64,000 nt of DNA from assembly GCF_006716085.1 (NCBI RefSeq), contig NZ_VFON01000001.1:992001-1056000 (forward strand). Direction: 5' to 3'. A model generated the notes under the pieces. The model was given only the letters and a program-made list of their open reading frames with translations. It made no database searches and was not told where the DNA came from. The stretch comes from Leucobacter komagatae (lineage in GTDB: Bacteria > Actinomycetota > Actinomycetes > Actinomycetales > Microbacteriaceae). Of the stretch, positions 53,998-62,639 are shown piece by piece. Made by a program: the position numbers and the translations under genes. Position 1 is the first letter of the stretch; every line of letters starts with the position of its first letter.

Positions 53998-56979
53998 GTG
54001 ACCGATTCAGCTCAGCAGTTCACTCCAGCGTTTCGCGGCTACAAGCGCGAGGAGGTAGACGAGCGCGTTCGCGCCCTGAGCGGCCACATCGGCACGCTCC
54101 AGTCTCACCTTGAGTCACTGCAGGCTGCTCACCAGCAGTCCGTTCGCTCCGAGCAGGAACAGCGTCAGCTCATCGCAGATCTGCAGGCCCAGGTCGCCGA
54201 GCTTGGCGCGTCGGGCTACTCCGGGCTTGGCTTGCGCGTTGAGAAGAGCCTCCAGTACGCGGAGCAGCATGCTCAGGGCCTGATGGCGCAAGCTGACCTT
54301 GATGCTGACAAGCTCCGCAAGTCGAGCGAGGCCGAGAGCGCTCGCGTGCTCACCCAGGCGCAGGCTCGCGCCGATGAGCTGCTGAGCTCCGCGAACGAGC
54401 AGGCCGAAATCATGATCCAGAGCGCGCGCAGCGACGCCGCGCGGCAGGGCCACGACTTGAACGCAGAGCGCGAGCGTCTGCTCACCGAAGCTCGGAACGC
54501 CGCCGAGCAGACGATGACGACCGCCCAGCTGCAGGTCGACGCCCTCGTCGAGAGCTCTGACCGCGAGGCTCGCTCTCGCGTCGCGCAGGCCGAGGCCGAG
54601 GCGACGCGACTCTTGACCGAAGCTCGCGAGGCAGCGGCTGCGCTGCGCGCCGAGACAGAGGTAGCCGCGACGAGTTTCAGCCGCCAGAAGGATGCCTACG
54701 AGCGCGAAGCGGCCGCGGAGCGCGCGCGGCTCGCTCACGAGACTGAGCGCAACCGGACGGAGTTTGAGGCCAAGCGCCAGGCAGACGAAACGGCTCTCGA
54801 GGCGCACTACACCGAGCTTGAGCGCAAACTGACGAGCGAGATCGACGCCCAGCGCAGGGCGCTCACGACCGAGATCGAGACCCTGCGCGAGCGCATTGCG
54901 CAGGAGCGCGCCTCGCACGACGCGCTGATCAGTGAAGAACGAGAGCAGCACGAGCGTTCAATCAGCGGCGAGCGGGCCCAGCACAACGCCCGCATCGCGC
55001 AAGAACTCGAGGAGCTGGCCCAGCGCGTCGCCCGCGACCTCGCGTCGCAGAACGCCGAGATCGAGACGCTCGCTTCGCAGGCCGAGCGCGAGCGCGAGCG
55101 GCAGGCGGCCCAGTTCGCCACGGAGAAGGGGCGCGAGCGGGAGGCCTTTGATACGCAGCTGGCTGACGAGCGTGGCGCTCACGACGCGGGCATCGCAGAA
55201 GAGCGCGAGGTACACGAGCAGCGCATCGCGCGCGAGCGCATCGCCCACGACACCCAGCTCGCACGCGAGCTTGAGCAGCACACTTCCGAGCTGAGCGCCG
55301 AGCGCGCGGCGCACGACGAGCGCATCGCCGCGGAAAGCGCTTCACACGAGGAGCGCATCGCGGCCGAGAGCGCCGACCACGAGGAGCGCATCGCGGCCGA
55401 GAGCGCCGACCACGAGGAGCGCATCGCGGCCGAGAGCGCCGACCACGCCAACCGTATGAGCGCCGAGCGGCTCGCGCACGACACCCGGATCGCGGATGAG
55501 CAGGAAGCGCACGCGGCGCAGCTCGCGAGCGAACGCGAGACCCACGACGCCACCCTCGCCAGCGAGCGCGAGGTGCATGACGCCACGCTCGCGACCGAGC
55601 GCGACACCCATGATGCGCAGCTCGCGGGTGAACGCGACACCCAGCGCGCTCAGCTCGAACGTGAGTTCGCGGAGCACACAGAGCAGATCGAGTCCGAGCG
55701 CGCCACCCACGACGAGCGCATTCGCGCTGAGCGCGCCGCGCACGAGGAGCGGATCCAGAACGAGCTAGGTTCCCACCAGGATCGGCTCATCGCCGAGTGG
55801 GAGCAGCACCGCGCCCGCGTCGACGCCGAGTCGGCCGAGCAGCAGGAATTGCTGTCGGCGGACCGCCAGGCCCACGAGCGGGAGCTCGATGCGCTGCGGG
55901 CAGCGCAGGAGCTTGCGCTCTCCGACGAGCGCAGCGCGCACGACGCGACGCTGTCGGACGAGGTGACCGTGCAGCAGGAGCGCCTCGCCGCCCAGCTCGT
56001 CGCGCACGAACAGCGTGTGGCAGATGAGACAGCGGCGTTCGAGACTCGCCTGCAGATCAACCGTGACGATGCAGCGGAGAAGCTCGCGGTCGAGCGCGAG
56101 TCGCTCGGCATGCAGATCGATCGCGAGCGGCAGGCGCTTGCGGCAGAGCTGCGCACCGCGCGCGAGGAGCAGGATCGAACCCTCGCGACGGCGGCCGAAC
56201 AGCACGCTATCGACCTGGTTACTGCGCGCGAGGCCGCCGAGGCCGCAATTGCACGCGAGGTCGCGGCGCAGCGCGCCGCCGTTGCCGAGGAGACAGCGCT
56301 GCTGCGCGCCGACACGATCGCAGAGCTCGCGGAGCTGCGCGCTGCCGAGACGGCCGACCTGGCTCGACTCCGCGCTGAAACCGACGACGAGATCCGCGAG
56401 AAGCGCGAGAAGCTTGAGGCCGAGTCGCTTGAGGCCGCCACGCACGTGGCGACGCAGCGCGAGACGCTTGAGACGGAGCTCGCGACCCGCCAGCGCGAAG
56501 CCGCCGACACGACCCGGTCGCAGCTTGATTCGGCGCGAAGCGAGCTCGCGTCGCTTCACACGCAGCTCACCGAAGCCCGCGAGGAGCACCAGCGGCTGCT
56601 GAGCGAGGCGCAGCAAGCCGCGGCTCAGGTACGGGCCGACGCCGAGCGCAAGGCTGGCGAGATCGTCGTCGAGGCCGAGCAGCGCGCGCAGACGACCTGG
56701 GTTGACGCGGAGAACCGGGCAACGAAGGTGCTCGCCGCCGCTGAGGATCGTATGACCCAGCTCAAGGTCGAGCGCGGCGCCGTCGCCCGCTACTTCGAGA
56801 GCCTCGGAGAGGTGCTCGGTAACGCGCAGAAGATGAACACCGTCGCCGAGAACTTCGTTGAGCGGCCGCTCCCCTCACGGCAGCAGGCCGAGCCCGAGGT
56901 GCCGGGCGCGCCCGGTACTGCTGGCGCGCCCGAGGCGCCCTCCAGTGGTTCGAACGAGTCGCCTAACCAGGGCGCCTAG
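53998..56979 (+). CDS. DivIVA-like hendecad coiled-coil protein (Scy/FilP-like)
   Basis: A 993-residue protein. The first 60 residues (FTPAFRGYKREEVDERVRAL) are a DivIVA-type membrane-binding start, and GLGLRVEKSLQYAEQHAQ resembles actinobacterial Scy. From about residue 85 to 930 it is almost wholly coiled coil with an 11-residue period. Residues 306-679 are 34 consecutive 11-residue units such as AHDERIAAESA, with His at unit position 2 in 25 of them. The last 40 residues are Pro/Ala-rich and disordered. The start is GTG after GGAGG. It is divergent from the membrane protein operon. It may be a polar or cytoskeletal scaffold; this is inference from architecture. Confidence 0.85.
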   Translation: MTDSAQQFTPAFRGYKREEVDERVRALSGHIGTLQSHLESLQAAHQQSVRSEQEQRQLIADLQAQVAELGASGYSGLGLRVEKSLQYAEQHAQGLMAQADLDADKLRKSSEAESARVLTQAQARADELLSSANEQAEIMIQSARSDAARQGHDLNAERERLLTEARNAAEQTMTTAQLQVDALVESSDREARSRVAQAEAEATRLLTEAREAAAALRAETEVAATSFSRQKDAYEREAAAERARLAHETERNRTEFEAKRQADETALEAHYTELERKLTSEIDAQRRALTTEIETLRERIAQERASHDALISEEREQHERSISGERAQHNARIAQELEELAQRVARDLASQNAEIETLASQAERERERQAAQFATEKGREREAFDTQLADERGAHDAGIAEEREVHEQRIARERIAHDTQLARELEQHTSELSAERAAHDERIAAESASHEERIAAESADHEERIAAESADHEERIAAESADHANRMSAERLAHDTRIADEQEAHAAQLASERETHDATLASEREVHDATLATERDTHDAQLAGERDTQRAQLEREFAEHTEQIESERATHDERIRAERAAHEERIQNELGSHQDRLIAEWEQHRARVDAESAEQQELLSADRQAHERELDALRAAQELALSDERSAHDATLSDEVTVQQERLAAQLVAHEQRVADETAAFETRLQINRDDAAEKLAVERESLGMQIDRERQALAAELRTAREEQDRTLATAAEQHAIDLVTAREAAEAAIAREVAAQRAAVAEETALLRADTIAELAELRAAETADLARLRAETDDEIREKREKLEAESLEAATHVATQRETLETELATRQREAADTTRSQLDSARSELASLHTQLTEAREEHQRLLSEAQQAAAQVRADAERKAGEIVVEAEQRAQTTWVDAENRATKVLAAAEDRMTQLKVERGAVARYFESLGEVLGNAQKMNTVAENFVERPLPSRQQAEPEVPGAPGTAGAPEAPSSGSNESPNQGA
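55348..55446 (+). repeat. Three perfect 33-base tandem repeats
   Basis: The unit that begins GAGGAGCGCATCGCGGCC occurs at 55348-55380, 55381-55413 and 55414-55446 without any change. Each codes one 11-residue coiled-coil unit, a sign of recent expansion by slippage or recombination. Confidence 0.95.
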
Positions 56980-56989
56980 CTCAAGCGTT

Positions 56990-57015
56990 GTCGCCCCGGC
57001 AGCGGCCGGGGCGAC
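56990..57015. terminator. Terminator-like hairpin after the coiled-coil gene
   Basis: GTCGCCCCGGC and GCCGGGGCGAC form a perfect 11-base stem with loop AGCG, 11 bases after the stop. No T-run follows. Confidence 0.75.
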
Positions 57016-57041
57016 ACCAAATCGCTGGCAAGATAGAGGGT

Positions 57042-57572
57042 ATGACTCTTATCGCGGCAGCAGACGGTTCGGCACTCGGTAACCCTGGCCCGGCCGGCTG
57101 GGCGTGGATCATCGATGGCGACCGCTGGCGCGCAGGCGGCTGGCCTCGGGCAACGAACAACCAGGGCGAGCTCATGGCCGTCCTTGACCTACTGCACGCC
57201 ACGGCGGAGGTCACGGAGCCGCTGCTCGTGCAGTGCGACAGCCAGTACGTCATCAACTCGGTCACGCAGTGGATGCCGGGCTGGAAGCGCCGCGGCTGGC
57301 GCAAGGCCGACGGCAAGCCGGTGCTGAACCGAGAGCTGCTTGAGGCGCTCGACCAGGCACTCGTCGGGCGCGACGTGAAGTTCGAGTGGGTGAAGGGCCA
57401 CGCGGGCCACCCGCTGAACGAGGCGGCTGACGATCGCGCCCGCGCTGCGGCCGAGGCGTACTCTCGCGGAGCCGAGCCCAACCGGGGCCCGGGCTTTGTG
57501 GGCGCCGGCCCGACCCCCGAGGTCGCCGTCGAGGGCGCGCGCACGGCCGAGGCCCCTCCCACGCTCTTCTAG
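57042..57572 (+). CDS. rnhA: Ribonuclease HI
   Basis: A 176-residue RNase H that cuts the RNA strand of RNA-DNA hybrids. AAADGSALGNPGPAGWAW has the first Asp, NNQGELMAVL the Glu, LLVQCDSQYVINSV the second Asp, and HPLNEAADDRARAAA the last; the FEWVKGHAGHPLN loop carries the conserved His. I chose the ATG at 57042 (MTLIAAADG), since the extra 18 codons upstream overlap a terminator hairpin. The C-terminal 40 residues after the domain are Gly/Pro/Ala-rich. Confidence 0.93.
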   Translation: MTLIAAADGSALGNPGPAGWAWIIDGDRWRAGGWPRATNNQGELMAVLDLLHATAEVTEPLLVQCDSQYVINSVTQWMPGWKRRGWRKADGKPVLNRELLEALDQALVGRDVKFEWVKGHAGHPLNEAADDRARAAAEAYSRGAEPNRGPGFVGAGPTPEVAVEGARTAEAPPTLF

Positions 57573-57611
57573 GGTGCGCGCTTCGGCCTGGCTGTGGCCA
57601 GCCTCCCCCAA

Positions 57612-57677
57612 CCACCCAAATTATCGATTGCACCCCGAATACCGGGGGAATTTGGCGCGCAACGGAAGACTTGGGGT
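57612..57677. repeat. Intergenic dispersed repeat, copy B
   Basis: The ungapped partner of 30430-30495. It contains CCCCG-AATAC-CGGGG, a small hairpin that copy A lacks. It lies in the 200-base gap between rnhA and the small zinc-ribbon-like gene. Confidence 0.55.
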
Positions 57678-57772
57678 GTAGCGGGGGCGGTTGCGGGGCC
57701 GCAGCAGAGTGCAGCGCGGTGTTGCGGGAGCGGCGAGGCGTGTTCAAGTGCCCACGGCGAGCGTGAAGCGCG

Positions 57773-58069
57773 CTATCTGCCTCGCCAGCAGTGGGCGTGC
57801 ACGTGACGACGGTCGCGCACGGCGGCCTCGTCGCCAAACAGGTGGTCGGCGGGCCACGCCACGACGTGCGCCTGCCCCGCGGGCACCTCGGTGCCACACT
57901 CCGGGCAGCGGTAGGCCTTTTCGGCTCGGTGCGCAGGGATATCGCGGACGAACCATTCCCGGCCGCCCACGAACTCTTTACGGGCACCACCGTACGCAAG
58001 ACGCGTTACGTCACGCTGCGGTGACTGTGCGGCCCGCTGATACTTATTCGGGCCGCGACTGCGGGCCAC
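57773..58069 (-). CDS. Small Cys/His protein, possible zinc ribbon
   Basis: A 98-residue basic protein with YRCPECGTEVPAGQAHVVAW near residue 55 and HVHAHCW at the end, so three Cys and several His could bind zinc. The N-terminus MARSRGPNKYQRAAQS is basic and the middle carries VGGREWFVRDIPAHRAEK. It resembles conserved actinobacterial proteins often labelled ATP/GTP-binding, but no function is known to me. The GTG start is three bases after the stop of the secreted SLT-fold gene, suggesting co-transcription. Confidence 0.7.
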   Translation of the reverse strand: MARSRGPNKYQRAAQSPQRDVTRLAYGGARKEFVGGREWFVRDIPAHRAEKAYRCPECGTEVPAGQAHVVAWPADHLFGDEAAVRDRRHVHAHCWRGR

Positions 58070-58072
58070 GGC

Positions 58073-58693
58073 CTACCACCAGTGGTTTGCTGTCCAGAAC
58101 TGGTACGCGCCTGCCCAGCTGCCGTAGCGGTCGGTCGCGTAGCCGTTTGCCCAGCGCAGGTTATCGACTGGATTGTATCCGCTGCCGGGAACCTTGCTGC
58201 AGGGCAGCGCTTGAATGAGACCGCACGCGCCCGACGACGGGTTGGTCGCGTTCGGGTTCCAGCCGCTCTCCTTCTGCGCAATGAAGTCGACGTAGCTCCA
58301 GTCGCTCTCTGCGATGCCAGCCGCGGCCATCCACTCCGCCGGCGAGCCGCCTCCCTCGAATCGGGGCAGCGCGGCGGGAGCCTCGACGGCATCCTGCGAC
58401 GTCGATGACTCGGTCTTCGTCGGCTCAGGCTTGGGCTCTGGCTTCGGGTCCGGGAGCTTCTCGATCGGCACCTCAGGCAGCACAAAATCGTCCGCGGGAT
58501 TCGCGTTCGGCACGAACTCCTGGAAGAGCCGCTCGTTCAGCGAGGCTGGGACGAGGTCGGCGTTAGCGCTGGCATCCGTCAGAGTCAGCGGCGCAACCGC
58601 TGCGCCGCCTAGGAGCACAGCTACTGCCGCGACCGCTAGCGGCGCTCGCAGGCGCATCCAGGGGCGGGTGGGGCGTGTTGTCTGAGTACTCAC
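58073..58693 (-). CDS. Secreted SLT-fold (lysozyme-like) cell-wall protein
   Basis: A 206-residue exported protein: a basic start, a hydrophobic stretch (LAVAAVAVLLGGAAVAPL) ending near residue 35, then a Pro/Glu/Lys-rich linker (residues about 80-95) and a C-terminal lysozyme-like domain: IAQKESGWNPNATNPSSGACG with the catalytic-type Glu, GLIQALPCSKVPG, and GSWAGAYQFWTANHWW at the end. This is the short transglycosylase-like domain of aggregation-promoting and resuscitation-like proteins of Gram-positives. The start is GTG. It may cleave peptidoglycan; activity is unproven. Confidence 0.88.
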   Translation of the reverse strand: MSTQTTRPTRPWMRLRAPLAVAAVAVLLGGAAVAPLTLTDASANADLVPASLNERLFQEFVPNANPADDFVLPEVPIEKLPDPKPEPKPEPTKTESSTSQDAVEAPAALPRFEGGGSPAEWMAAAGIAESDWSYVDFIAQKESGWNPNATNPSSGACGLIQALPCSKVPGSGYNPVDNLRWANGYATDRYGSWAGAYQFWTANHWW

Positions 58694-58751
58694 AATGTAA
58701 CGATCTTATATCAGGGCCGCTGGGAAGCCAAGGGCGAACAATTGGGCCGGA

Positions 58752-59318
58752 TTACCGGGTTGAAAGAATGATGTCGACAAGCGCGTCGAGCAGAGCGTCA
58801 ACCTGTGCCTCGTCGTAACCGCGCCACTCGGGGTGAAAGACAACCTCGCGAACCTCCCCCGGCGTCACCGAGATCTCACGGTTGGCGAACATGGCACCGA
58901 TGCGGTCGAGGAAGGCGTCGACCTGCGAGCGCCGGTAACCGAGGGCGAAAACACCGCGCCGTTTAAAACGCTTGCCCCGCGGGCGCCCGATCCTCCCCCG
59001 CACCTCGGAGAGCAGGCTGCGTGCTTCACGCCACCACTCGTCCTCCCCGTGCTCACGGACAATCGAACGCCGCTCACGCTCGAAGAACACGTCCTCGAGC
59101 CTGTCGAGCGCGGCGTCGACGTGACGGGGCGAGTAGCCCTTGCGCTGCATCTTGAACGCGAGGTTACGCACGTCCTCGGCGGTGAGCGCGGGCGCGCCGC
59201 CCTCTTCATACGCCGAGCGAGCGCGGTCAAGGAACTCGTCAACCTGCTGAGGCTTGTAGCCGCGCTCACGCCCGGTGGTCAGCGGAAACGGGCTCTCGTG
59301 TTCTGTTGCGTGGCTCAC
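58752..59318 (-). CDS. DivIVA-domain repeat protein
   Basis: A 188-residue basic protein with four copies of a short DivI1A-like motif: RGYKPQQVDEFLDRA, KGYSPRHVDAALDRL, LGYRRSQVDAFLDR and RGYDEAQVDALLDAL. Each ends a helix. Single copies of this motif are the membrane-binding heads of DivIVA and related division proteins; here they are joined by a basic linker (GRIGRPRGKRFKRRG) with no long coiled coil. The GTG at 59318 overlaps the cdsA stop (GTGA), so it is translated together with the phosphatidate cytidylyltransferase. Genes like this follow cdsA in related actinobacteria; its role may be in membrane or division-site organisation. Confidence 0.85.
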   Translation of the reverse strand: MSHATEHESPFPLTTGRERGYKPQQVDEFLDRARSAYEEGGAPALTAEDVRNLAFKMQRKGYSPRHVDAALDRLEDVFFERERRSIVREHGEDEWWREARSLLSEVRGRIGRPRGKRFKRRGVFALGYRRSQVDAFLDRIGAMFANREISVTPGEVREVVFHPEWRGYDEAQVDALLDALVDIILSTR

Positions 59319-60235
59319 GCGAGTACCCCCAGTGTGAGTGCGAGGCCATAGGCCACGACGGTAGATGGCAAAAGCGAATCGAGTCGGTCGAGCAGGCCGC
59401 CGTGGCCCGGGATCCAATTGCTCATATCCTTGACATTCAGATCGCGCTTAATGAGCGACTCCGTGAGGTCGCCTCCGGTCGCTGTCAGCAGGACGAGCGC
59501 GCCAAAGATCAGGCCGATCCACCACGGCTGATCGAGCGCGGCGACGGTGATACCGACGCCCGCGATCATCGCGGCGACGGCGGCCCCGGCGAAACCCTCC
59601 CACGTCTTGTTTGGGCTGATGCGCGGCGTCATCTTGTGCTTGCCGAGCGTCACACCGGCGGCATACGCGCCGATGTCGACCGACACCGCAATGAGCACGA
59701 GCGCGAAGACCCACCAGCGGCCGTTCGGCGAATCCAAAAGCAGGATCGCGAAGCTTGCGAGGAAGGGCACGTACACGAGTGTGAAGAGCCCCGAAAAAAT
59801 GTCGCGAATGAGGGTCTTGGGTTCAACGGGAGTGCGCGCTGCGAGACCCTCAATGATGCGCCAGATGGTGAGGAGGGCTGAGGCTGCGAACAGGCTCAGC
59901 AGGAGGCCCTCAGCGCCGTAGTAGTAGGCGGCCGCGACCATCCCAAGACCGCTCACCACGACCCCAATGCGGGGCACGCGGCGGCCGGCCACGCGGAACG
60001 CGGTCGCGAGCTCTACGACGGCGACGCCGACAATCGCGGCGACGAACCACACGAACAGCGCTTCAACGAACAGCAGGCTGCCGAGAAATACAGCAGCGAG
60101 CCCAAGGCCAACGCCGATCGCGAGGAAGAGATTCCGCCCGGCCTTCTTCTCGATCTTGGCGTTCGTCGCCTCGAGCTGGGCGCGAGTCGAATCGAGATGT
60201 GCTCGAATCTCCTCGCGCCGCCCTCCCCCTGTCAT
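59315..60235 (-). CDS. cdsA: Phosphatidate cytidylyltransferase
   Basis: A 306-residue membrane enzyme that makes CDP-diacylglycerol for phospholipids. The signature GDLTESLIKRDLNVKDMSNW near residue 260 followed by IPGHGGLLDRLDS is complete. The N-terminal 45 residues are a basic, soluble helix, and about seven membrane segments follow. The ATG lies five bases after the frr stop. The order rpsB, tsf, pyrH, frr, cdsA is conserved in actinobacteria. Confidence 0.96.
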   Translation of the reverse strand: MTGGGRREEIRAHLDSTRAQLEATNAKIEKKAGRNLFLAIGVGLGLAAVFLGSLLFVEALFVWFVAAIVGVAVVELATAFRVAGRRVPRIGVVVSGLGMVAAAYYYGAEGLLLSLFAASALLTIWRIIEGLAARTPVEPKTLIRDIFSGLFTLVYVPFLASFAILLLDSPNGRWWVFALVLIAVSVDIGAYAAGVTLGKHKMTPRISPNKTWEGFAGAAVAAMIAGVGITVAALDQPWWIGLIFGALVLLTATGGDLTESLIKRDLNVKDMSNWIPGHGGLLDRLDSLLPSTVVAYGLALTLGVLA

Positions 60236-60240
60236 GCGGA

Positions 60241-60795
60241 TCAGACTTCCAGGAGCTCTGCTTCTTTACGCTTGAAGGCATCGTCCACCTGGTCGGTGAA
60301 CTGCTTGGTCAGCACCTCAAGCTCCTTCTCGGCGCGAGCGACATCGTCCTCGCCGACCTCGCTCTTCAGCGCGTCGAGATCGTCTTTCGCACTGCGACGC
60401 ACGTTGCGGACCGCGACGCGCGCGTCCTCAGCGCGAGTCTTCACGATCTTGACGAACTCCTTGCGGCGCTCCTCCGTGAGCTCGGGAAGCGTGACGCGCA
60501 CGACATTGCCGTCGTTTGTCGGGTTCGCACCGAGATTGTGCATATCGCGGATTGCCTGCTCAATCGCCTTCATCGCGCCCTTGTCATAGGGGGTGATGAT
60601 AAGGCTACGCGCATCCTGGTTCGCGACCGAGGCGAGCTGCGGGAGCGGCGTCGGCGTTCCGTAGTAGTCAACCATGAGGTTCTGAAGGAGCGCAGGGTTC
60701 GCACGGCCGGTACGCACCGTCGCGAACGACTCCTTCGCGGATTCAACCGCCTTGGTCATTCGATCCTTCGCGTCTGCAAAGACTTCTTCGATCAC
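60241..60795 (-). CDS. frr: Ribosome recycling factor
   Basis: A 184-residue factor that splits post-termination ribosomes with [23 protein letters not shown] near residue 30, [18 protein letters not shown] and [18 protein letters not shown] are its signatures. The start is GTG at 60795 with GGAGGA eight bases upstream; six codons of open frame before it are not part of the gene. Confidence 0.97.
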   Translation of the reverse strand: MIEEVFADAKDRMTKAVESAKESFATVRTGRANPALLQNLMVDYYGTPTPLPQLASVANQDARSLIITPYDKGAMKAIEQAIRDMHNLGANPTNDGNVVRVTLPELTEERRKEFVKIVKTRAEDARVAVRNVRRSAKDDLDALKSEVGEDDVARAEKELEVLTKQFTDQVDDAFKRKEAELLEV

Positions 60796-60864
60796 GTTGT
60801 GTCTCCTCCACAACTCCCGGCTGGCCAGTTCGGCCAGCGGTCGGCTTACTGCAATAGTTCGAGT

Positions 60865-61584
60865 TTAGCGGTGAACGAGCGTGCCGAGCTTCTCGCCACG
60901 GAGGGCGGCCGTCACATTGCCCGCCGGTTCCATGCCGAATACGCGCATCGGCATGCCGTTATCCATGCACAGGCTGAACGCTGTCGAGTCGACAACCTTG
61001 AGCCCCTTGACGAGCGCCTCATTGTACGTAATGTCGGTAATGAGGGTCGCGCTCGGATCGACCGCTGGGTCTGCGGTGTAGACGCCGTCGACGCCGTTCT
61101 TCGCGACGAGCACCTCGTCGGCCTCGATCTCGAGTGCGCGCTGCGCCGAGACCGTATCGGTCGAGAAGTAGGGCAGGCCTGCACCCGCTCCGAAGATCAC
61201 GACGCGCCCCTTCTCCATGTGGCGGATCGCGCGGAGCGGGATGTAGGTCTCAGCGACCTGCGTCATCGTAATCGCTGACTGCACGCGCGTCTCGACGCCC
61301 GCCTGCTCGAGGAAATCCTGGAGCGCGAGTGCGTTCATGACCGTGCCGAGCATGCCCATGTAGTCGGCGCGGGCGCGGTCCATGCCGCGCTGCGAGAGCT
61401 CTGCCCCGCGGAAGAAATTGCCGCCGCCAACGACGATGGCAACCTCGGTCTGGTCCATCGATGCGGCGATCTCGCGAGCGATCTGGCTCACGACGTCGGG
61501 GTTCACGCCGAGGGTGCCCCCGCCAAACGCCTCGCCCGACAGCTTGAGCAGTACCCTGCGCTTACGATTGCTCTGATCGGACAT
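60865..61584 (-). CDS. pyrH: UMP kinase
   Basis: A 239-residue amino-acid-kinase-fold enzyme making UDP from [42 protein letters not shown] with the phosphate loop, and [20 protein letters not shown] are present, with the UMP-binding [19 protein letters not shown]. The ATG has AAGGAG four bases upstream. Confidence 0.97.
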   Translation of the reverse strand: MSDQSNRKRRVLLKLSGEAFGGGTLGVNPDVVSQIAREIAASMDQTEVAIVVGGGNFFRGAELSQRGMDRARADYMGMLGTVMNALALQDFLEQAGVETRVQSAITMTQVAETYIPLRAIRHMEKGRVVIFGAGAGLPYFSTDTVSAQRALEIEADEVLVAKNGVDGVYTADPAVDPSATLITDITYNEALVKGLKVVDSTAFSLCMDNGMPMRVFGMEPAGNVTAALRGEKLGTLVHR

Positions 61585-61691
61585 GCGTCTCCTTCATTAA
61601 ATCTTTCGCCGGTATCCCGGCACTCACCCGAGTCTCAGACCCGAACTGTGCGGCGCCAGCCTGCTCAACACAACAGCCTACCGCCCACGCA

Positions 61692-61728
61692 GCACAAAAC
61701 CCGGGCCAGAGCGGCCCGGGTTTTGTGC
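61692..61728 (-). terminator. Terminator between tsf and pyrH
   Basis: A perfect 16-base stem (GCACAAAACCCGGGCC and its complement at 61713-61728) has a five-base loop; the minus-strand right arm is GGCCCGGGTTTTGTGC. It lies eight bases after the tsf stop, so pyrH may need its own promoter. Confidence 0.93.
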
Positions 61729-61736
61729 TGAGCGTG

Positions 61737-62567
61737 TTAGGCGCCGACCTTGCAGCGGCTGAAGCCGGTCACCTTGATGCCGGCTGCCTCAGCAACCTTC
61801 GACACGTCGCGCTTGTCAGCGTCGAGTGCGTGCACCTGCTCGTTGAGAACGACCTGCTTGAAGAACGCGTTCAGGCGGCCCTCAATGATCTTCGGGAGCG
61901 CAGCCTCGGGCTTGCCCTCGTTCTTCGAGATCTCGGTGACGATGTCGCGCTCCTTGTCGACGTCGGCCTCGGGGACCTCGTCGCGGTTCACGTACACCGG
62001 CTCAGCGAACGAGATGTGCTGAGCGATGCTGAGCGCAGCCTTCTCGTCGTCGCCCTCGAACCCGACGACAACGCCGATCTGCGGGGGCAGATCCTTCGAG
62101 GTGCGGTGCAGGTAGACAGCGGTGCCGGGAGCCTCGATGCGGTCAACGCGGCGGAGCTCGATGCGCTCGCCGATGATCGCGGCCTCATCGGTGATGAGTT
62201 CGCCAACGGTCTTGTCACCTGCGGGGGCAGCGAGGCCCTCCTCAGCGTTCTTTGCACCTGCGGCGACGAGTGCGTCGAGAACCTGCTCCGAGAGGGCGAG
62301 GAACTTCTCGTTCTTCGCAACGAAGTCGGTCTCGCACACGAGCTCGATGATCGTTGCAGCGCCCTCGCTCTGCTTTGCGGCGACGAGGCCTTCGCTCGCC
62401 TCGCGGTCGCCGCGCTTCGCGACGCCCTTGAGGCCCTTGAGACGAAGAATCTCGATTGCCTTCTCGATGTCGCCCTCGGCTTCAACGAGTGCGTTCTTGC
62501 TGTCGACCATGCCGGCGCCGAGGCGCTCGCGCAGCTCCTTCACAGCGGCCATGCTTACTGCAGCCAT
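61737..62567 (-). CDS. tsf: Elongation factor Ts
   Basis: A 276-residue exchange factor for EF-Tu. MAAVKELRERLGAGMVDSKN, IEILRLKGLKGVAKRGDREA and ELVCETDFVAKNEKFLALSE are family signatures (the last contains the TDFV contact with EF-Tu). The ATG at 62567 has AAGGAG six bases upstream; the second Met, five codons on, is an alternative. Confidence 0.97.
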   Translation of the reverse strand: MAAVSMAAVKELRERLGAGMVDSKNALVEAEGDIEKAIEILRLKGLKGVAKRGDREASEGLVAAKQSEGAATIIELVCETDFVAKNEKFLALSEQVLDALVAAGAKNAEEGLAAPAGDKTVGELITDEAAIIGERIELRRVDRIEAPGTAVYLHRTSKDLPPQIGVVVGFEGDDEKAALSIAQHISFAEPVYVNRDEVPEADVDKERDIVTEISKNEGKPEAALPKIIEGRLNAFFKQVVLNEQVHALDADKRDVSKVAEAAGIKVTGFSRCKVGA

Positions 62568-62590
62568 GTGTGACTCCTTGGGTTGTGGAC

Positions 62591-62617
62591 CCGGGTCGAG
62601 CGTGGTGCCCGACCCGG
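62591..62617 (-). terminator. Hairpin in the rpsB-tsf gap
   Basis: CCGGGTCG (62591-62598) and CGACCCGG (62610-62617) form an eight-base stem with an 11-base loop, 23 bases after the rpsB stop. It may attenuate or process the rpsB-tsf transcript. Confidence 0.6.
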
Positions 62618-62639
62618 ATCAATGACTATGAGAGAAAAA

